NCBI GenBank assembly: GCA_918797485.1
Contig: CAKKNE010000001.1
Coordinates: forward strand, 1,054,001-1,118,000
Source of the DNA: Pelagomonas calceolata
Taxonomy: Eukaryota > Sar > Pelagophyceae > Pelagomonadales > Pelagomonadaceae
Length of the DNA: 64,000 nt
Reading direction: 5' to 3'
Below are positions 28,757 through 39,100 of the stretch, piece by piece (positions within the stretch are counted from its first letter, which is position 1; each line of letters begins with the position of its first letter). The notes under the pieces are model-generated. The model saw only the letters and a program-made list of their open reading frames with translations. It was not told the origin of the DNA and ran no database searches. A program made the position numbers and the translations under genes.

Positions 28757-29156
28757 CGCGGTCCCGACTCCAAGACTCTGAAGACGCCTAAGAATCTCTC
28801 CATTCACAGCTTGGCTCGTCGCGCGCGTGGGCAAGACCGCTAGCTTGATCGGGCGTTCACCACGGCGGAGTTGTCTCTGTTACGGTGCTAGGACTAGTGG
28901 GCAGAGCCCCGTCGCGCGGGCGACGCGCTGCGCGCAACGGACGGGGAAAGCGCTCGGGTGCAGGCTGGCAGTCAAACCAAGCGCTGGAAGCGCTGCGCAG
29001 CCGAGGCACGTATACGCGAGCTGTGGCCGGCGCCCACGCAGCGAAACAACCGCAGCCGGCACGCAGGAAGCGGTAGGAACCGTGTGCGGCAGCCCCGCGG
29101 TTACGGGGCAGCCCATAGCGCAAACACCACTACTTGCTGCCAAATAGACACCGACG

Positions 29157-30338
29157 ATGAGCGACGCCCAGATCGAGGCGGCCGCGCGCAACCTCGAGAC
29201 GACGGCGAAGATCGACCAGTTCAGCAGCATCCTGTTCGGCGCCGTCGCGCCCGAGGGCGAGCCGCGGGAAGCGCTCGCGGCGCTCGTGACCTATGCGCGC
29301 GATCGGGAAGCCGAGGCCGAGAGGCACACGAAATTGCTCGAAGAGCAGCGCGCCCAGATTTTGGATATGGAGGACCAGCTCGAGCAAGCGTCCCCGAACA
29401 ACAAACCACCAAACTCGCCGCCCGGCGTGGAATACGTCTCCGAGCTCGAAGACATGGTCGAGTTACTGGAAGCCGAGAACCAGAAGCTGCTGGACAAGGC
29501 GCAGAGCCGGCGGAAGGCCCTGAAGGAAGCTCAGGCGGAGCTCGCGAAGACGCAAGAGGCGCTGGACGCGTCGCGGACCGAAGCGGAGCGCGCCAAGCAA
29601 GATTTGGTGATGGCCCGGGACGAGCAAGCTCGCCTGCGGAAGACGCTTACCACGAAAGAGCAACATATAGAGGAGCTTGAGGAAGAGCTCGTGGTGATTG
29701 ACGAGGAGTTGCGGGAAGCGCGGAGTGAGGGGGCTGTCACCGCGTCGGCGGTCTTCGCGGCCAAGGCATCGGGCCAGCCTTTGTCTTCACTCGCGTCGAC
29801 GCCGGCGACGACACCCGCCCAAACGCCGATGAAGGCACCACCCGAGCTCGACGTGCAGTCCGGTGGAAGTTCAGACGACGACTCCGACGCCGAGCACCTC
29901 CTGTCGCCGGGGCCCGACGCGCTGGGCGCGGTCGGTTGCGCGTCGCCGGCGGTTTTGATGGAGAAACTGGACGTGAGCGACGACGAGTCGGAGGACGAAA
30001 GGATGGCGGCGCCCGTGGCCCATAGACCAGTGCCAGCGCCGCCTCCAGACTCCCCGGATGATGATCATGTAGACTTTCGATCAACGATGTCGGCGCGCAT
30101 TGCCGCGGCGCGGGCGGCGGCAGGACGAGGCGTGGGCACAAATGGGCGAATGCGCCCCATTCGGGACCGACGAGGGCCGTTCCGCAAATCGATCACCGTG
30201 GCGCGGTCGCCGCCCGCGTCGCCGGGCGGAATTGACATGGAGGAGGAGGACGGGTTGTGGAAGAGAGCGAAATCGCCTCCTCCAGCCTATGTGAGCGCTG
30301 CGCCGCGCATCGTCAATACGAGTCGAGAGCACTTCTAA
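29157..30338 (+). CDS. Coiled-coil protein with acidic, Pro/Ser-rich C-terminus
   Basis: 393 residues. Residues about 1-60 are helical; residues 60-190 form long coiled coils (LLEEQRAQILDMEDQLEQA, ELEDMVELLEAENQKLLDK, KEQHIEELEEELVVIDEEL). The rest is disordered, with Asp/Ser clusters (SGGSSDDDSDAEHLLSPGP; DVSDDESEDER) that look like casein-kinase-2 sites and SP/TP sites. No catalytic domain is seen. It is probably a cytoskeletal or vesicle-tether protein. It ends 10 bp from the stop of the opposite 1169-residue gene. Confidence 0.65.
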   Translation: MSDAQIEAAARNLETTAKIDQFSSILFGAVAPEGEPREALAALVTYARDREAEAERHTKLLEEQRAQILDMEDQLEQASPNNKPPNSPPGVEYVSELEDMVELLEAENQKLLDKAQSRRKALKEAQAELAKTQEALDASRTEAERAKQDLVMARDEQARLRKTLTTKEQHIEELEEELVVIDEELREARSEGAVTASAVFAAKASGQPLSSLASTPATTPAQTPMKAPPELDVQSGGSSDDDSDAEHLLSPGPDALGAVGCASPAVLMEKLDVSDDESEDERMAAPVAHRPVPAPPPDSPDDDHVDFRSTMSARIAAARAAAGRGVGTNGRMRPIRDRRGPFRKSITVARSPPASPGGIDMEEEDGLWKRAKSPPPAYVSAAPRIVNTSREHF

Positions 30339-30347
30339 GAAAAACAA

Positions 30348-33300
30348 CTAGTCTTTACCGTACGACGGGGCCCACCTTGTATTGGTCCTATCGAGCTCCC
30401 GCGCCTCCCGATCCGCCTCGGGTACCAGATCTTGATCATATTCCTCCACGTCCCGCCCGTGCAGCGCGAGCGCCGCCCGGCGCGACGGGTCCGCGATCTC
30501 CAGCTCCTCGAGCTTCGATCTGCAACGAGTATCGTGGTACGAGATGTTCGGGTGGTCGAACGTCTCGGGCGCGCCGAGGCCCAGTATCGGGTCGTATTGA
30601 GATGGGAATTCGTATTTCTTTCTGACGTCGATCTTCGTCAGTATGCTCTGGGTCGGGCGGTATGTAAATTCGGGCTCCATGAGTTCCGAAGTGGCCCGGC
30701 CCGACTTGAGCTGCCTCGGTTTTATTCGGGGAGCGCTTGGTCTTGGCGCCGTCGCCGCGAGGTGCGGCGCCTCGTGCTGCGAGCGCATTCCCAGAGGTTG
30801 TGCGCTCCTAATGGCGGAGTACGCATACGGCGTCGGGTCGTCGAGTAACGTGCCGCCCCGCAAGTACGTCGCGGGCTCCAAAGCCGGCCGGCCGCGCATG
30901 GCAGTAAGGTCGTTCAAATTCTCATTCTGCGGCCACGGCTCCGAGATCCTAAAGAGGATGGTCTCGTTTGCGAGGTCTGCTGTCATGTCCTGAGGCCGCA
31001 GGGGCATCTCCTGCCAGGGCGCGGACTCGTGGTCGTGCGGGTCGATGGGAATTTGAGTCGTATACGTGTCGACGTGCTGCGCCTTCGGGGCATTCGCCCG
31101 CAAATCGCGGTCGAGGCGGTGGTATTTGCTCCGGATGCCCGCGCCGGGGAGTTGGTAGCTTCCCGAGGGCGGCGCGAACTCGGCCTTGCTCCGCGGCCGC
31201 CTTCTCGCAGAATTGCGGCGGTACGTCGTCCGGGCCGAGCCGAAGGACGTGCGGCGCTCCGCCGACGCCCGGGCGCCCCGGGCCGACCCGATGGACGCCC
31301 GCCGATCGCCGCCCGGCGTCTTCTCCGACGCGAGCGACGTCCTGGCGGACCGCCGCTCGCCGCCCGGCGTCTGCTTCCCGGGCGTCATCGTCTCGGTGGA
31401 GGGCCGCCGGGTAGTAGACGCGGACGACGCCCGCCGCGAGCCCGTGGCGGAGGGCCGCCGCTTCGTGATGGGTGTTTTGGGAGGCACGATGTCGCGAGCC
31501 CGCGCGTCACTTTGGACCGCGGCCGCCGCCCGCATGCACCGCTCGTGCGCCGCCTCGACGGCGGCGTCGGCCTCCTCGATGCTCTTCCGCAGGGCCTCGG
31601 CGCGCTTCTGGTCGTCAGCCCGCGTCCGCGGCGTCCGCGCCGGGCCATCGAACGACACGGTTTTCGCGTCCGCCTCCGCGCGGATCGCATCCCTTTTATT
31701 GAGTGCCTCCTCGTAGACTCGCTCCGCCTCCTTGAGTTCGGACGCGCGCGCGCTCCGCGCGTCCCGTCTTCTATCTCGTTCGGTAGCAGCTCTCAAGAAC
31801 ATTTCCGCGGCGCCCGTCGCGTCCTTGGCCTTGGCCCGCAGCGTCCCCAGCGACGCCAGCAGCTCCGCATAATCGTCGTCGTCCGACGGGCTCGCCGCGT
31901 GCTCCCGCGCTCGGATAGGCACATATTCCTCCATGACCTCCCGGTGGCAGTCCGCGAAGCCGCCCAGCGACGCGCCGTTCAGGTGCGCGGCGCTGCCGGG
32001 GTACCAGTCCGGGTCCGTCAGATCAGAATCCAGATGGCGCACGCCTCTGACAAAAAACAACGCGTGGAAGAGCGCCAACAACGTGTCCCGGTCCTGTCTT
32101 AGTTCTTCCACCGTCGGGATCGCGGGGAGCTCCTCGATCGTCGCGAGGACCTTTTGCGTGGCAGTCAGCGGCGGCGGCTTCTGGGGCGTTTGCGTGCTCC
32201 TTATTGAACTCACCTCGACGACGCGGCGCTTCTGGGACGGCGTGGTTACTAACGAAGACGACGTCGCGAGCGTCGCCGCGACGGCCCCTTCGCTCTTGAC
32301 AGATGGCGGCGCCGACGCGCGCTCCCTTCGACAAGAAATGGTCAATCCATCGATCGCCACGGTAGATTGGTTCTTCGCGTGGCTCCGGTCGAACAAGAGC
32401 CCGGCCTTGACGCGCGCGTCGATGACTTCCTTGCTGACAAATTTCGCCTCGTGGGCCAACCGTTCTTCGTCTTCTTCGGACAGCGCCGGCGTGACGCCGC
32501 GCGCCGGATCGCCGGCGAACTCCGTGATCATGGCCTCGTAGTCGTCCTCGTCCTCCGATACCGTGCGGTCGTCGTCATCATTTAACGCAAACAGGGTCAT
32601 GAGCTCCGTGTAGTGCTTGACGCCGCTCTTGACGTCGGGGCCCGTCGCCGAGGACGTCGTCCGGCCGGGCCGGCCCTTCTGGCGTAACGAATCCCGTAGC
32701 AACGCGAGGTGGGCGCACTGCCGTCGTTTCCGTTGCCTTCTTCGTTCAGCCGCGCACTCGCGCGCGTGCAGCTTCCGCGCGACCAAGACTTGGTCCCGGA
32801 TCTTCTCGGGCCGCGTGAACGTTCTTTTACGAACGATCTCCCGGCACGCGCTGATGGAGCACGCTCGTCGGAGAACCTGCTTGACGTCGGACTTGCCGCA
32901 GGCCATCCGCAGGAAGTCTCGCGCCTCCTTCTCCAAATGAGCGACTAATTCATCCTCGGGGCACTCACCCTCGACGTTCCCAACCAACCGTCGATTCGCC
33001 TCCCGATGAGCAGCCGCCGCCGCCTCAGCAAACGCAACACCTACTTCGAGCGCCTCCCCCCTAGGATCGGGCTGGGACCGGTAGTGCTCCTTGAGGAGCT
33101 GGGCCCGGTTCATCAATGCCCCGGCGTCCTGCGTGTGGGGGCAGCCCCAGGGCCACCACATGTTTGAGGGACCCAGCGCTGGTGGAGGGTACTTGCTGAA
33201 GCGCGGCGCGTAGCGCCTTCGACCTCTCTCATCTACCAATCGCGTCTCGAACTTCTTGTCGTTCTGCAATTGGGGCAAGTTCTGGACCTCCTCGAGGCCT

Positions 33301-33857
33301 TCGTCGTCCGCTCTCAGCATCTCGATGATTGAGGCCACCCTCAGAGCGTTCTCGCGATCCTTCAACAACACGCCGTGCTCCCGGTCTCCGGTCATGGCGT
33401 CCTGCACGGCGATCGTCGCTCTGACCTTGTTCTTGAACTCCGTGCGCCGCTGTTTGGCTTCGTCGAGCTCGCGCTGATCTTCTTCATCCACAACTTCCGG
33501 AATTGTTTTAGTTAACCACCCGCGCGCGCGCGCCTCCCGGTATCTATGAGTAGCCACGCGATACTCCAGATGATGAGGATTTAAGTCGACGTTCCGCGGG
33601 ATTACAAAAGAAGCCGGCCCCTTGCCTAAAGACTCGACCGCGTTCAGCGCCTCGTCGTCCAAATCCCACTGCGCCAGCCCATCCCCCACGTCAATGGTCC
33701 GCATCTGTTCGTCGAGCTCGTCATTTTGCTGCTGCCAGTCCTTCGGCTTGTAATCATCTAACCATTCGTCGCCGTCGGGGACCGGTTCTTTTGGAGGGGC
33801 CGGCGACGCCGCATATACTCTTGAGGTGTCTACTTGGTACCAGGCGGACTTGCCCAT
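30348..33857 (-). CDS. Large unrecognised protein, partly disordered
   Basis: 1169 residues in one exon. No family is recognised. The N-terminal 330 residues are hydrophilic and helical, with a Trp/Pro-rich patch (PSNMWWPWGCPHTQ). Residues about 330-420 are very basic and cysteine-containing (RRACSISACREIVRKRTF; AAERRRQRKRRQ). Residues about 830-960 are a Ser/Arg/Thr/Pro-rich repeat-like tract with recurring TPGGERR/TPGGDRR and RRxSxGSAR blocks. The last 200 residues contain conserved-looking YQLPGAGIRSKYHRLDRDL and QSILTKIDVRKKYEFPSQYD. The style resembles cytoskeletal or flagellum-associated proteins, but that is only an impression. Confidence 0.6.
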   Translation of the reverse strand: MGKSAWYQVDTSRVYAASPAPPKEPVPDGDEWLDDYKPKDWQQQNDELDEQMRTIDVGDGLAQWDLDDEALNAVESLGKGPASFVIPRNVDLNPHHLEYRVATHRYREARARGWLTKTIPEVVDEEDQRELDEAKQRRTEFKNKVRATIAVQDAMTGDREHGVLLKDRENALRVASIIEMLRADDEGLEEVQNLPQLQNDKKFETRLVDERGRRRYAPRFSKYPPPALGPSNMWWPWGCPHTQDAGALMNRAQLLKEHYRSQPDPRGEALEVGVAFAEAAAAAHREANRRLVGNVEGECPEDELVAHLEKEARDFLRMACGKSDVKQVLRRACSISACREIVRKRTFTRPEKIRDQVLVARKLHARECAAERRRQRKRRQCAHLALLRDSLRQKGRPGRTTSSATGPDVKSGVKHYTELMTLFALNDDDDRTVSEDEDDYEAMITEFAGDPARGVTPALSEEDEERLAHEAKFVSKEVIDARVKAGLLFDRSHAKNQSTVAIDGLTISCRRERASAPPSVKSEGAVAATLATSSSLVTTPSQKRRVVEVSSIRSTQTPQKPPPLTATQKVLATIEELPAIPTVEELRQDRDTLLALFHALFFVRGVRHLDSDLTDPDWYPGSAAHLNGASLGGFADCHREVMEEYVPIRAREHAASPSDDDDYAELLASLGTLRAKAKDATGAAEMFLRAATERDRRRDARSARASELKEAERVYEEALNKRDAIRAEADAKTVSFDGPARTPRTRADDQKRAEALRKSIEEADAAVEAAHERCMRAAAAVQSDARARDIVPPKTPITKRRPSATGSRRASSASTTRRPSTETMTPGKQTPGGERRSARTSLASEKTPGGDRRASIGSARGARASAERRTSFGSARTTYRRNSARRRPRSKAEFAPPSGSYQLPGAGIRSKYHRLDRDLRANAPKAQHVDTYTTQIPIDPHDHESAPWQEMPLRPQDMTADLANETILFRISEPWPQNENLNDLTAMRGRPALEPATYLRGGTLLDDPTPYAYSAIRSAQPLGMRSQHEAPHLAATAPRPSAPRIKPRQLKSGRATSELMEPEFTYRPTQSILTKIDVRKKYEFPSQYDPILGLGAPETFDHPNISYHDTRCRSKLEELEIADPSRRAALALHGRDVEEYDQDLVPEADREARELDRTNTRWAPSYGKD

Positions 33858-34187
33858 CGTTACCTCGCGTGGTCACTGCCCTCGGTCACTCTGCCCCAGG
33901 GTCTCGGTCCGGACGGCGTGCGAGCGTCCTCCGGCTGCGGGCGTAGGTGAATTGACCACGGCTGCGTCTCTTCCGCCCGGCCGGGCTGCCCGAACGACGC
34001 TGTGCGCGCCGCTGCCGACGCGGCTGTCGGCGCTGCCAAACCTAGTGTCCAAACCTAGTGTGCGGCACCGCCGCTCGCCGCGCGTAAAGATCAGCCTAGA
34101 ATATCGTCTCGGGCAGCGCCGAGACCGCCAGACGCCCGCCGACGCGCCTGGCGACGAGTGGTCGACGGCTGCCCCAGAACAAAACAA
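33858..34187. other. Divergent promoter region with CTAG half-sites
   Basis: 330 bp between the 1169-residue gene and the PH-like gene. At 34042-34061 CTAGTGT occurs twice, each preceded by CCAAAC, as a 13-bp direct repeat; the CGCTAG arm is missing. This may be a decayed palindrome motif. Confidence 0.4.
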
Positions 34188-35075
34188 ATGGCAGCCACCA
34201 CAGCCTCCATCCTGGAGCGCACGGCCGTGGCCGCCGCCGACGCGAATAGCGTGGACCTCGACGTCGTCGCGAATAACTTGGCAAGTGCGGCGCAGCGCGT
34301 CCGCGTGCTGGAGAAGCGCCGCGCGAAGAGCGCCCGCGCCGCGTTCGCCGCCGCCGCGCGGAAGCGGCGCCGCCCAACGCGACGCACCGCGCCAGTACCA
34401 CGGCCAATCAACGCGCCGAAAACGCTGCACGAGGCCCTGGCCGCGCCGCCGCCCGGGAACACCGCGTCGACCGCGCCGCCGCCCGCCGACGGCCCCGCCG
34501 CGCTCGCGGTCATGGCCGAAGCGCGCCGGGCCGAGATCCAACACGCGACGGAGGCCGTGCGCGCCGCGCGCGCCGCCCCGCACGCGCCGCAACCCTCACA
34601 GTCCTTCACGGCCCTCGTCGGCGACTTTTTGCGGCCCATGGTCGCGGCGGTGGCGGACGACGCGGCGCCCGACGAGCCCGGCGGTTGGTTGGATGTGGCC
34701 TTGGAGCGTGGCTGGGAGCGGCGCTGGTGCGCGGTGGTCAGCGGGCCGCACGGGCCCCGGCTCGAGATTGGGAAGAGCCCCGGCGCGCCTCCGGACGACG
34801 TCGCTTTATTGGTCGGCTGCGAGGTCGAAGCCGCCGACGACGGTGACCGCTTCGCCTTCCGCGTGGCGCACGCGCACCAGCGGACGCGCGTCCTTGCGGC
34901 GCGGAACAAGGACACGCGGCGGCAATGGGCGTCGACGTTGAGTGGCGCGGCGCGGACTCACGCCGCGAAAGCGAGAGAGCAGGACCTCGCGGCGCCCGCG
35001 GCGCGCCGGCGGCTGTTGGCGGCGGAGCGGCGGCTCGGGGTCGCGGTGGAGCGGGGGCGGGTTGAGGATGGGTAA
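34188..35075 (+). CDS. PH-like domain protein
   Basis: 295 residues from the ATG at 34188; the upstream in-frame ATG at 34158 is less likely. The N-terminal half is helical and Ala/Arg-rich with a Pro-rich linker. Residues about 155-250 resemble a pleckstrin-homology domain: GGWLDVALERGWERRWCAVV is the first strand pair with the basic turn, and ARNKDTRRQWASTLSGA is the closing helix with its conserved Trp. This would bind phosphoinositides. The next gene downstream also starts with a PH domain and carries 5-phosphatase domains, so the two may act on the same lipids (inference from position). Confidence 0.6.
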   Translation: MAATTASILERTAVAAADANSVDLDVVANNLASAAQRVRVLEKRRAKSARAAFAAAARKRRRPTRRTAPVPRPINAPKTLHEALAAPPPGNTASTAPPPADGPAALAVMAEARRAEIQHATEAVRAARAAPHAPQPSQSFTALVGDFLRPMVAAVADDAAPDEPGGWLDVALERGWERRWCAVVSGPHGPRLEIGKSPGAPPDDVALLVGCEVEAADDGDRFAFRVAHAHQRTRVLAARNKDTRRQWASTLSGAARTHAAKAREQDLAAPAARRRLLAAERRLGVAVERGRVEDG

Positions 35076-35299
35076 TACTTGTATTGTGAATTCAGCCGAC
35101 TGGACACTTCCGTTACTTATCTTTCAATAACCCGCGCGCAGGAAATTTCCGGGATCCACCCTGGGGCGGAGAGCGGTGGCGGCGGAGCTGAATACGAAGA
35201 TCATATATTCGTCATTGATGGACCTGAGGGACGAACAGCGCTGAAGCGGGCGCCCCGCCGCCGTTCGAAGCTCCCCGCAGAAGTTTGCGGCAGCCCAAG

Positions 35300-38200
35300 A
35301 TGCAAGAGGGCTGGCTCTGGGAGCGGCGCCCGGGACGGCTCTACGGCAGCACTTGGAAAAGGCGCTGGTGCGAGGTGAATGGAGGGCGGCTTCGCGTCTA
35401 CGACGCGAACAAGGCCAGGGAAGTGGCGACGATTCACATCCGCGCCGAAACGACGCTGTGCGATCGACTGACCGAAGACGAAGTGCGGCGTGTGGGACGA
35501 GCGCCGCAGGCCGGCGCCGCCGCGGTCTACTTCCGCCTCGTGGACCGCGTGGGGGGGCGCAGTCTGGACTTCGCGGCCGAGTCCGAGGCGGACGCGGCGC
35601 GCTGGATCGCGGCGATCACGCCGACGCCCGTTGGGGACCTCCTAAGCTTCGACGTGCCGGGTCCGGTGCAGCCTCCGCCTCCGCTGCGGCCGTCGCTCTC
35701 GCAGCCACCGCCGCCGCAGCCGCCGCAACCGGCGCGCCAACCCTCCGAGCCCGTGCTCGCGACGGGCCGGGTCCTCGCGACGGTCGCCCACGCCTGGAAG
35801 GCGAACGAGCCGTGGCAGATCGATGCCGACGCCGAGGAGGTGGTCGAGGTCCTCGGCGGGCCGGACCAGGACGGCTGGGTCGAGGTCCGCAGCCCGCGTC
35901 GCGGCGGCAGCGGGGCGATCCCGGCGAGCTACCTGGCGTCGACGGCGCCCGACGCGCCGGGTGCGGCGGCCGAGGCTTGGGAACGGGCGACGGAGACCGC
36001 GGCGCGGCCGCCGCGGCCGGAGGCCGCCGAGTCCGACCAGCATGAGCGTGTGGCTCAAGAATATATAGACGCTCGGCAGCGTTGGGGCGATCCCCAAGCT
36101 CACATACCTGAAGGCGAGCGCGTGCAGCTTAGTGATCGGAGCAGCGAGGCGTCCTCGTCCCGGGACCGGCCGCTGCGCGTGCTGGCCGTGACCCTCAACT
36201 GCGGCGACGCGCCGCTCAAGGCCGTGGAGCTGCGCGCGTTCCTGCGGCACGGCCGCGTCGCGCGGCGAGGAGGCACGCGGGACGTGCTGGCGGACGTCGT
36301 CGCCGTGACGCTCCAGGAAGTGAAGATCAGCAGTTTATTCGCAAGAGTCGACCGACTGATCGAGGCGCACCTCAGCCAGCACGAGCGCGTCCCGAACGCC
36401 TGCATCGCGCACCTCCAGGCCCGCATGTTCTTGCTCGTGTTCCGGAGGAGAGACGTCGCGGTTTCCGACGCGACGCACGGCCGCGTCATCACCGGAGGCC
36501 TCGTCAAAGGCGCCTGCTGCGCGGCGCTGACGTGCGCGATCGCGGACAGGAGCTACCGCCTCGCGTTCATCGGCTGCCATCTTGTGACGGTGATGCTCGA
36601 GAGGCTGAACGATGCCTTGAGAAAGATCCTGGACGCGTTCCAATCATTATTATCAAGCGAGGCGGTCGTCTTCACGTTCGGCGATCTGGACTACCGCATC
36701 CACACGACCTACGACGACGCCCTGAAAGACGCGGACGCGTGGGCCACCGTCGTGCGCTTGACGACCGAACGGAGCGTCCCGCGGCTCGCGGCGCTCGACG
36801 AGCTCACGCGGCAACCGCAAGTGAACATCGACGCGTGCGGTTTAGCCGCCTTCTGGACGCCGGAGCTTAATTTCCTTCCGACGTTCAAATGCATCAAAGG
36901 CGTCGCCGGTCTCCGATATGATCGAGGGCGCGTGCCGAGTTATACCGATCGGGTCCTCTTCCGGCCCGGCTCGAATACAGATGTGACTTGCGTGGCGCAC
37001 GAGAACGCGCCGGCGGTGACCTCCTCGGACCACAAGCCCGTGTTGGCCGCCTTTGAAATTTCAGCGGGCTTCGGGAACGTTCACGGTGATATTGTAGATC
37101 TGGCGACGAGCGGCAGCGACGAGCCGCCTCCCGCGGCGCCGGCTCGACCGGAGGCCGCCGGCCCCAACCAGCATGCGCGTATAGCTCAAGAGATAGACGC
37201 TCGGCAGCGTTGGGGCGATCCCCAAGCTCACATACCTGAAGGCGAGCGCGTGCAGCTTAGTGATCGGAGCAGCGAGGCGTCCTCGTCCAGGGACCGGCCG
37301 CTGCGCGTGCTGGCCGTGACCCTCAACTGCAGCGACGCGCTCCCCAGGACGGTGGAGCTGCGCGCGTTCCTGCGGCACGGCCGCGTCGCGCGGCGAGGCA
37401 CGCGGGACGTGCTGGCGGACGTCGTCGCAGTGACGCTGCAAGATGTGGGGCGCTGCGCTCCAATACTCGTCGCAATGATCGAGGCGCACCTGAGCCAGCA
37501 CGAGCGCGTCCCGAACGCCTGCATCAAGTACCTGGGCGGGGGCATGAGAAGTCCGGAAAGCATGTTTTTGCTTGTGTTCCGAAGGAGAGACGTCGAGGTT
37601 TCTGATGCGACGCACGGCCCCGTCATCGACGAAGGGCTCATCAAAGGCGCCTGCTGCGCGGCGTTGACCTGCGCGGTCGCGGACAAGAGCTACCGCCTCG
37701 CGTTCATCGGCTGCCATCTTGTGACGGGGATGCTCGAGAGGCTGAACGATGCCTTGAGAAAGATCCTGGACGCGTTCCAATCATTTTTATCCGGCGATTC
37801 GGTCGTCTTCATGTTCGGCGACCTGAACTACCGCATCAACAGGACCTACGACGACGCCCTGAAAGACGCGGACGCATGGGCCACCGTCGTGCGCTTGGCG
37901 AACGAACGGAGCATCCCGCGGCTCGCGGCGCTCGACGGGCTCACGCGGCAACCGCAAGTGAACATCGACGCGTGCGGTTTAGCCGCCTTCTGGACGCCGG
38001 CGCTGAATTTTCTTCCGACGTCACCAGTCCGATATATTGAACAAGTTAAGTTACACCGTTTTGGGCCAACTCTATTTAAAAAGATTGAGTACAAGATACC
38101 AGTGCTGGGTTATACCGATCGGGTCCTCTTCCGGCCCGGCTCGAATACAGATGTGACTTGTGTGGCGCACGAGAGCGTGCCGGCGGTGACCTCCTCGGAC

Positions 38201-38830
38201 CACAAGCCCGTGTCGGCCGCCTTTGAGATTTCAGTGGGCTTCGGGAACGTTCACGGTGATATTGTAGATCTGGCGACGAGCGGCAGCGACGAGCCGCCTC
38301 CCGCGGCGCCGGCTCGACCGGGGGCCGCCGGCCCCATCCAGCATGCGCATATAGCTCAAGAGATAGACGCTCGGCAGCGTTGGGGTGATCCCCAAGCTCA
38401 CATACCTGAAGGCGAGCGCGTTGATCGGCTTAGTGATGACAATGTTCATCGGAGGTCGACGTGGACGCGGTCGCGGCCGTCGGCTTCGGCGCCAGCGACG
38501 ACGCCACCGCCACCGCCACCGCCGGCGCCCCAGTCGCAGAAGAACCAGGAGCACGCGGCACTCATCGCCGACGTGCAGTGGACGAACGTCTACGCGGCGA
38601 AAGGTGTGGACGGAGTGACGCACAGCGACTTGCTCATGACGCGCAGACACTACCGAGAGCTGGCGGAGGGCCACGAACGCGACCTCGTCCACGAGCTCCG
38701 CGATTACGAGGCGAGCGGCGGCGATCTCGACGCCATCCGCCGGCACATCGACGACGCGGCGAGTGCGCGCGTCTGGGACATGTTCGTGACGAACTACAAG
38801 CGGTTTCTCCGGACCGGAGACGCGTCTTGA
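35300..38830 (+). CDS. PH-SH3 protein with two tandem inositol-polyphosphate 5-phosphatase domains
   Basis: 1176 residues. PH domain at residues 1-110 (EGWLWERRPGRLYGSTWKRR; AARWIAAITP). SH3 domain at about 155-215 (ATVAHAWKANEPWQID; GAIPASYL). Two IPPc domains follow at about 290-595 and 665-985, parts of a tandem duplication. Copy 1 has VTLNC, VTLQE, GDLDYRI, YTDRVLF and SDHKPV; copy 2 has VTLNC, VTLQD, GDLNYRI, YTDRVLF and SDHKPV. These correspond to the family's metal-binding and catalytic motifs (LQE, GDLNYR, xxDRIL, SDHKPV). Each copy has lost a different usual residue. A helical tail of about 100 residues ends the protein. It should remove the 5-phosphate from PI(4,5)P2-type lipids or soluble inositol phosphates at membranes. 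Confidence 0.85.
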   Translation: MQEGWLWERRPGRLYGSTWKRRWCEVNGGRLRVYDANKAREVATIHIRAETTLCDRLTEDEVRRVGRAPQAGAAAVYFRLVDRVGGRSLDFAAESEADAARWIAAITPTPVGDLLSFDVPGPVQPPPPLRPSLSQPPPPQPPQPARQPSEPVLATGRVLATVAHAWKANEPWQIDADAEEVVEVLGGPDQDGWVEVRSPRRGGSGAIPASYLASTAPDAPGAAAEAWERATETAARPPRPEAAESDQHERVAQEYIDARQRWGDPQAHIPEGERVQLSDRSSEASSSRDRPLRVLAVTLNCGDAPLKAVELRAFLRHGRVARRGGTRDVLADVVAVTLQEVKISSLFARVDRLIEAHLSQHERVPNACIAHLQARMFLLVFRRRDVAVSDATHGRVITGGLVKGACCAALTCAIADRSYRLAFIGCHLVTVMLERLNDALRKILDAFQSLLSSEAVVFTFGDLDYRIHTTYDDALKDADAWATVVRLTTERSVPRLAALDELTRQPQVNIDACGLAAFWTPELNFLPTFKCIKGVAGLRYDRGRVPSYTDRVLFRPGSNTDVTCVAHENAPAVTSSDHKPVLAAFEISAGFGNVHGDIVDLATSGSDEPPPAAPARPEAAGPNQHARIAQEIDARQRWGDPQAHIPEGERVQLSDRSSEASSSRDRPLRVLAVTLNCSDALPRTVELRAFLRHGRVARRGTRDVLADVVAVTLQDVGRCAPILVAMIEAHLSQHERVPNACIKYLGGGMRSPESMFLLVFRRRDVEVSDATHGPVIDEGLIKGACCAALTCAVADKSYRLAFIGCHLVTGMLERLNDALRKILDAFQSFLSGDSVVFMFGDLNYRINRTYDDALKDADAWATVVRLANERSIPRLAALDGLTRQPQVNIDACGLAAFWTPALNFLPTSPVRYIEQVKLHRFGPTLFKKIEYKIPVLGYTDRVLFRPGSNTDVTCVAHESVPAVTSSDHKPVSAAFEISVGFGNVHGDIVDLATSGSDEPPPAAPARPGAAGPIQHAHIAQEIDARQRWGDPQAHIPEGERVDRLSDDNVHRRSTWTRSRPSASAPATTPPPPPPPAPQSQKNQEHAALIADVQWTNVYAAKGVDGVTHSDLLMTRRHYRELAEGHERDLVHELRDYEASGGDLDAIRRHIDDAASARVWDMFVTNYKRFLRTGDAS
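36045..38420 (+). repeat. Intragenic tandem duplication of about 1.15 kb, with partial third copy
   Basis: GCTCGGCAGCGTTGGGG recurs at 36071, 37199 and 38369: unit spacings of 1128 and 1170 bp. The two full units encode the 5-phosphatase domains and are nearly identical over long stretches; the third (about 38337-38420) holds only the linker. Confidence 0.9.
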
Positions 38831-39100
38831 GGGACCTTTAGCTTATGATGAGCCAAACCTCGCGGGCCGGAGGCCTGTTTTAGATTTCGAGCGCGAGCGC
38901 GGCGTCACGCTCGTCCTCATTTTTTTATGCGCGTATGTCCTATACCGCCGCAAGAAGCACCAACGCAACAGAATCCGACTCCGTTCGCACCGCATTCCTT
39001 CTATTCCGAACGAGCTTGAAGGTATGACGCGCAGTCAACCTCGCTCTCCTCGTTTGCGGTTCCCCTTCCTTTTTGAAATCACTAAAAATGTACATACAAA

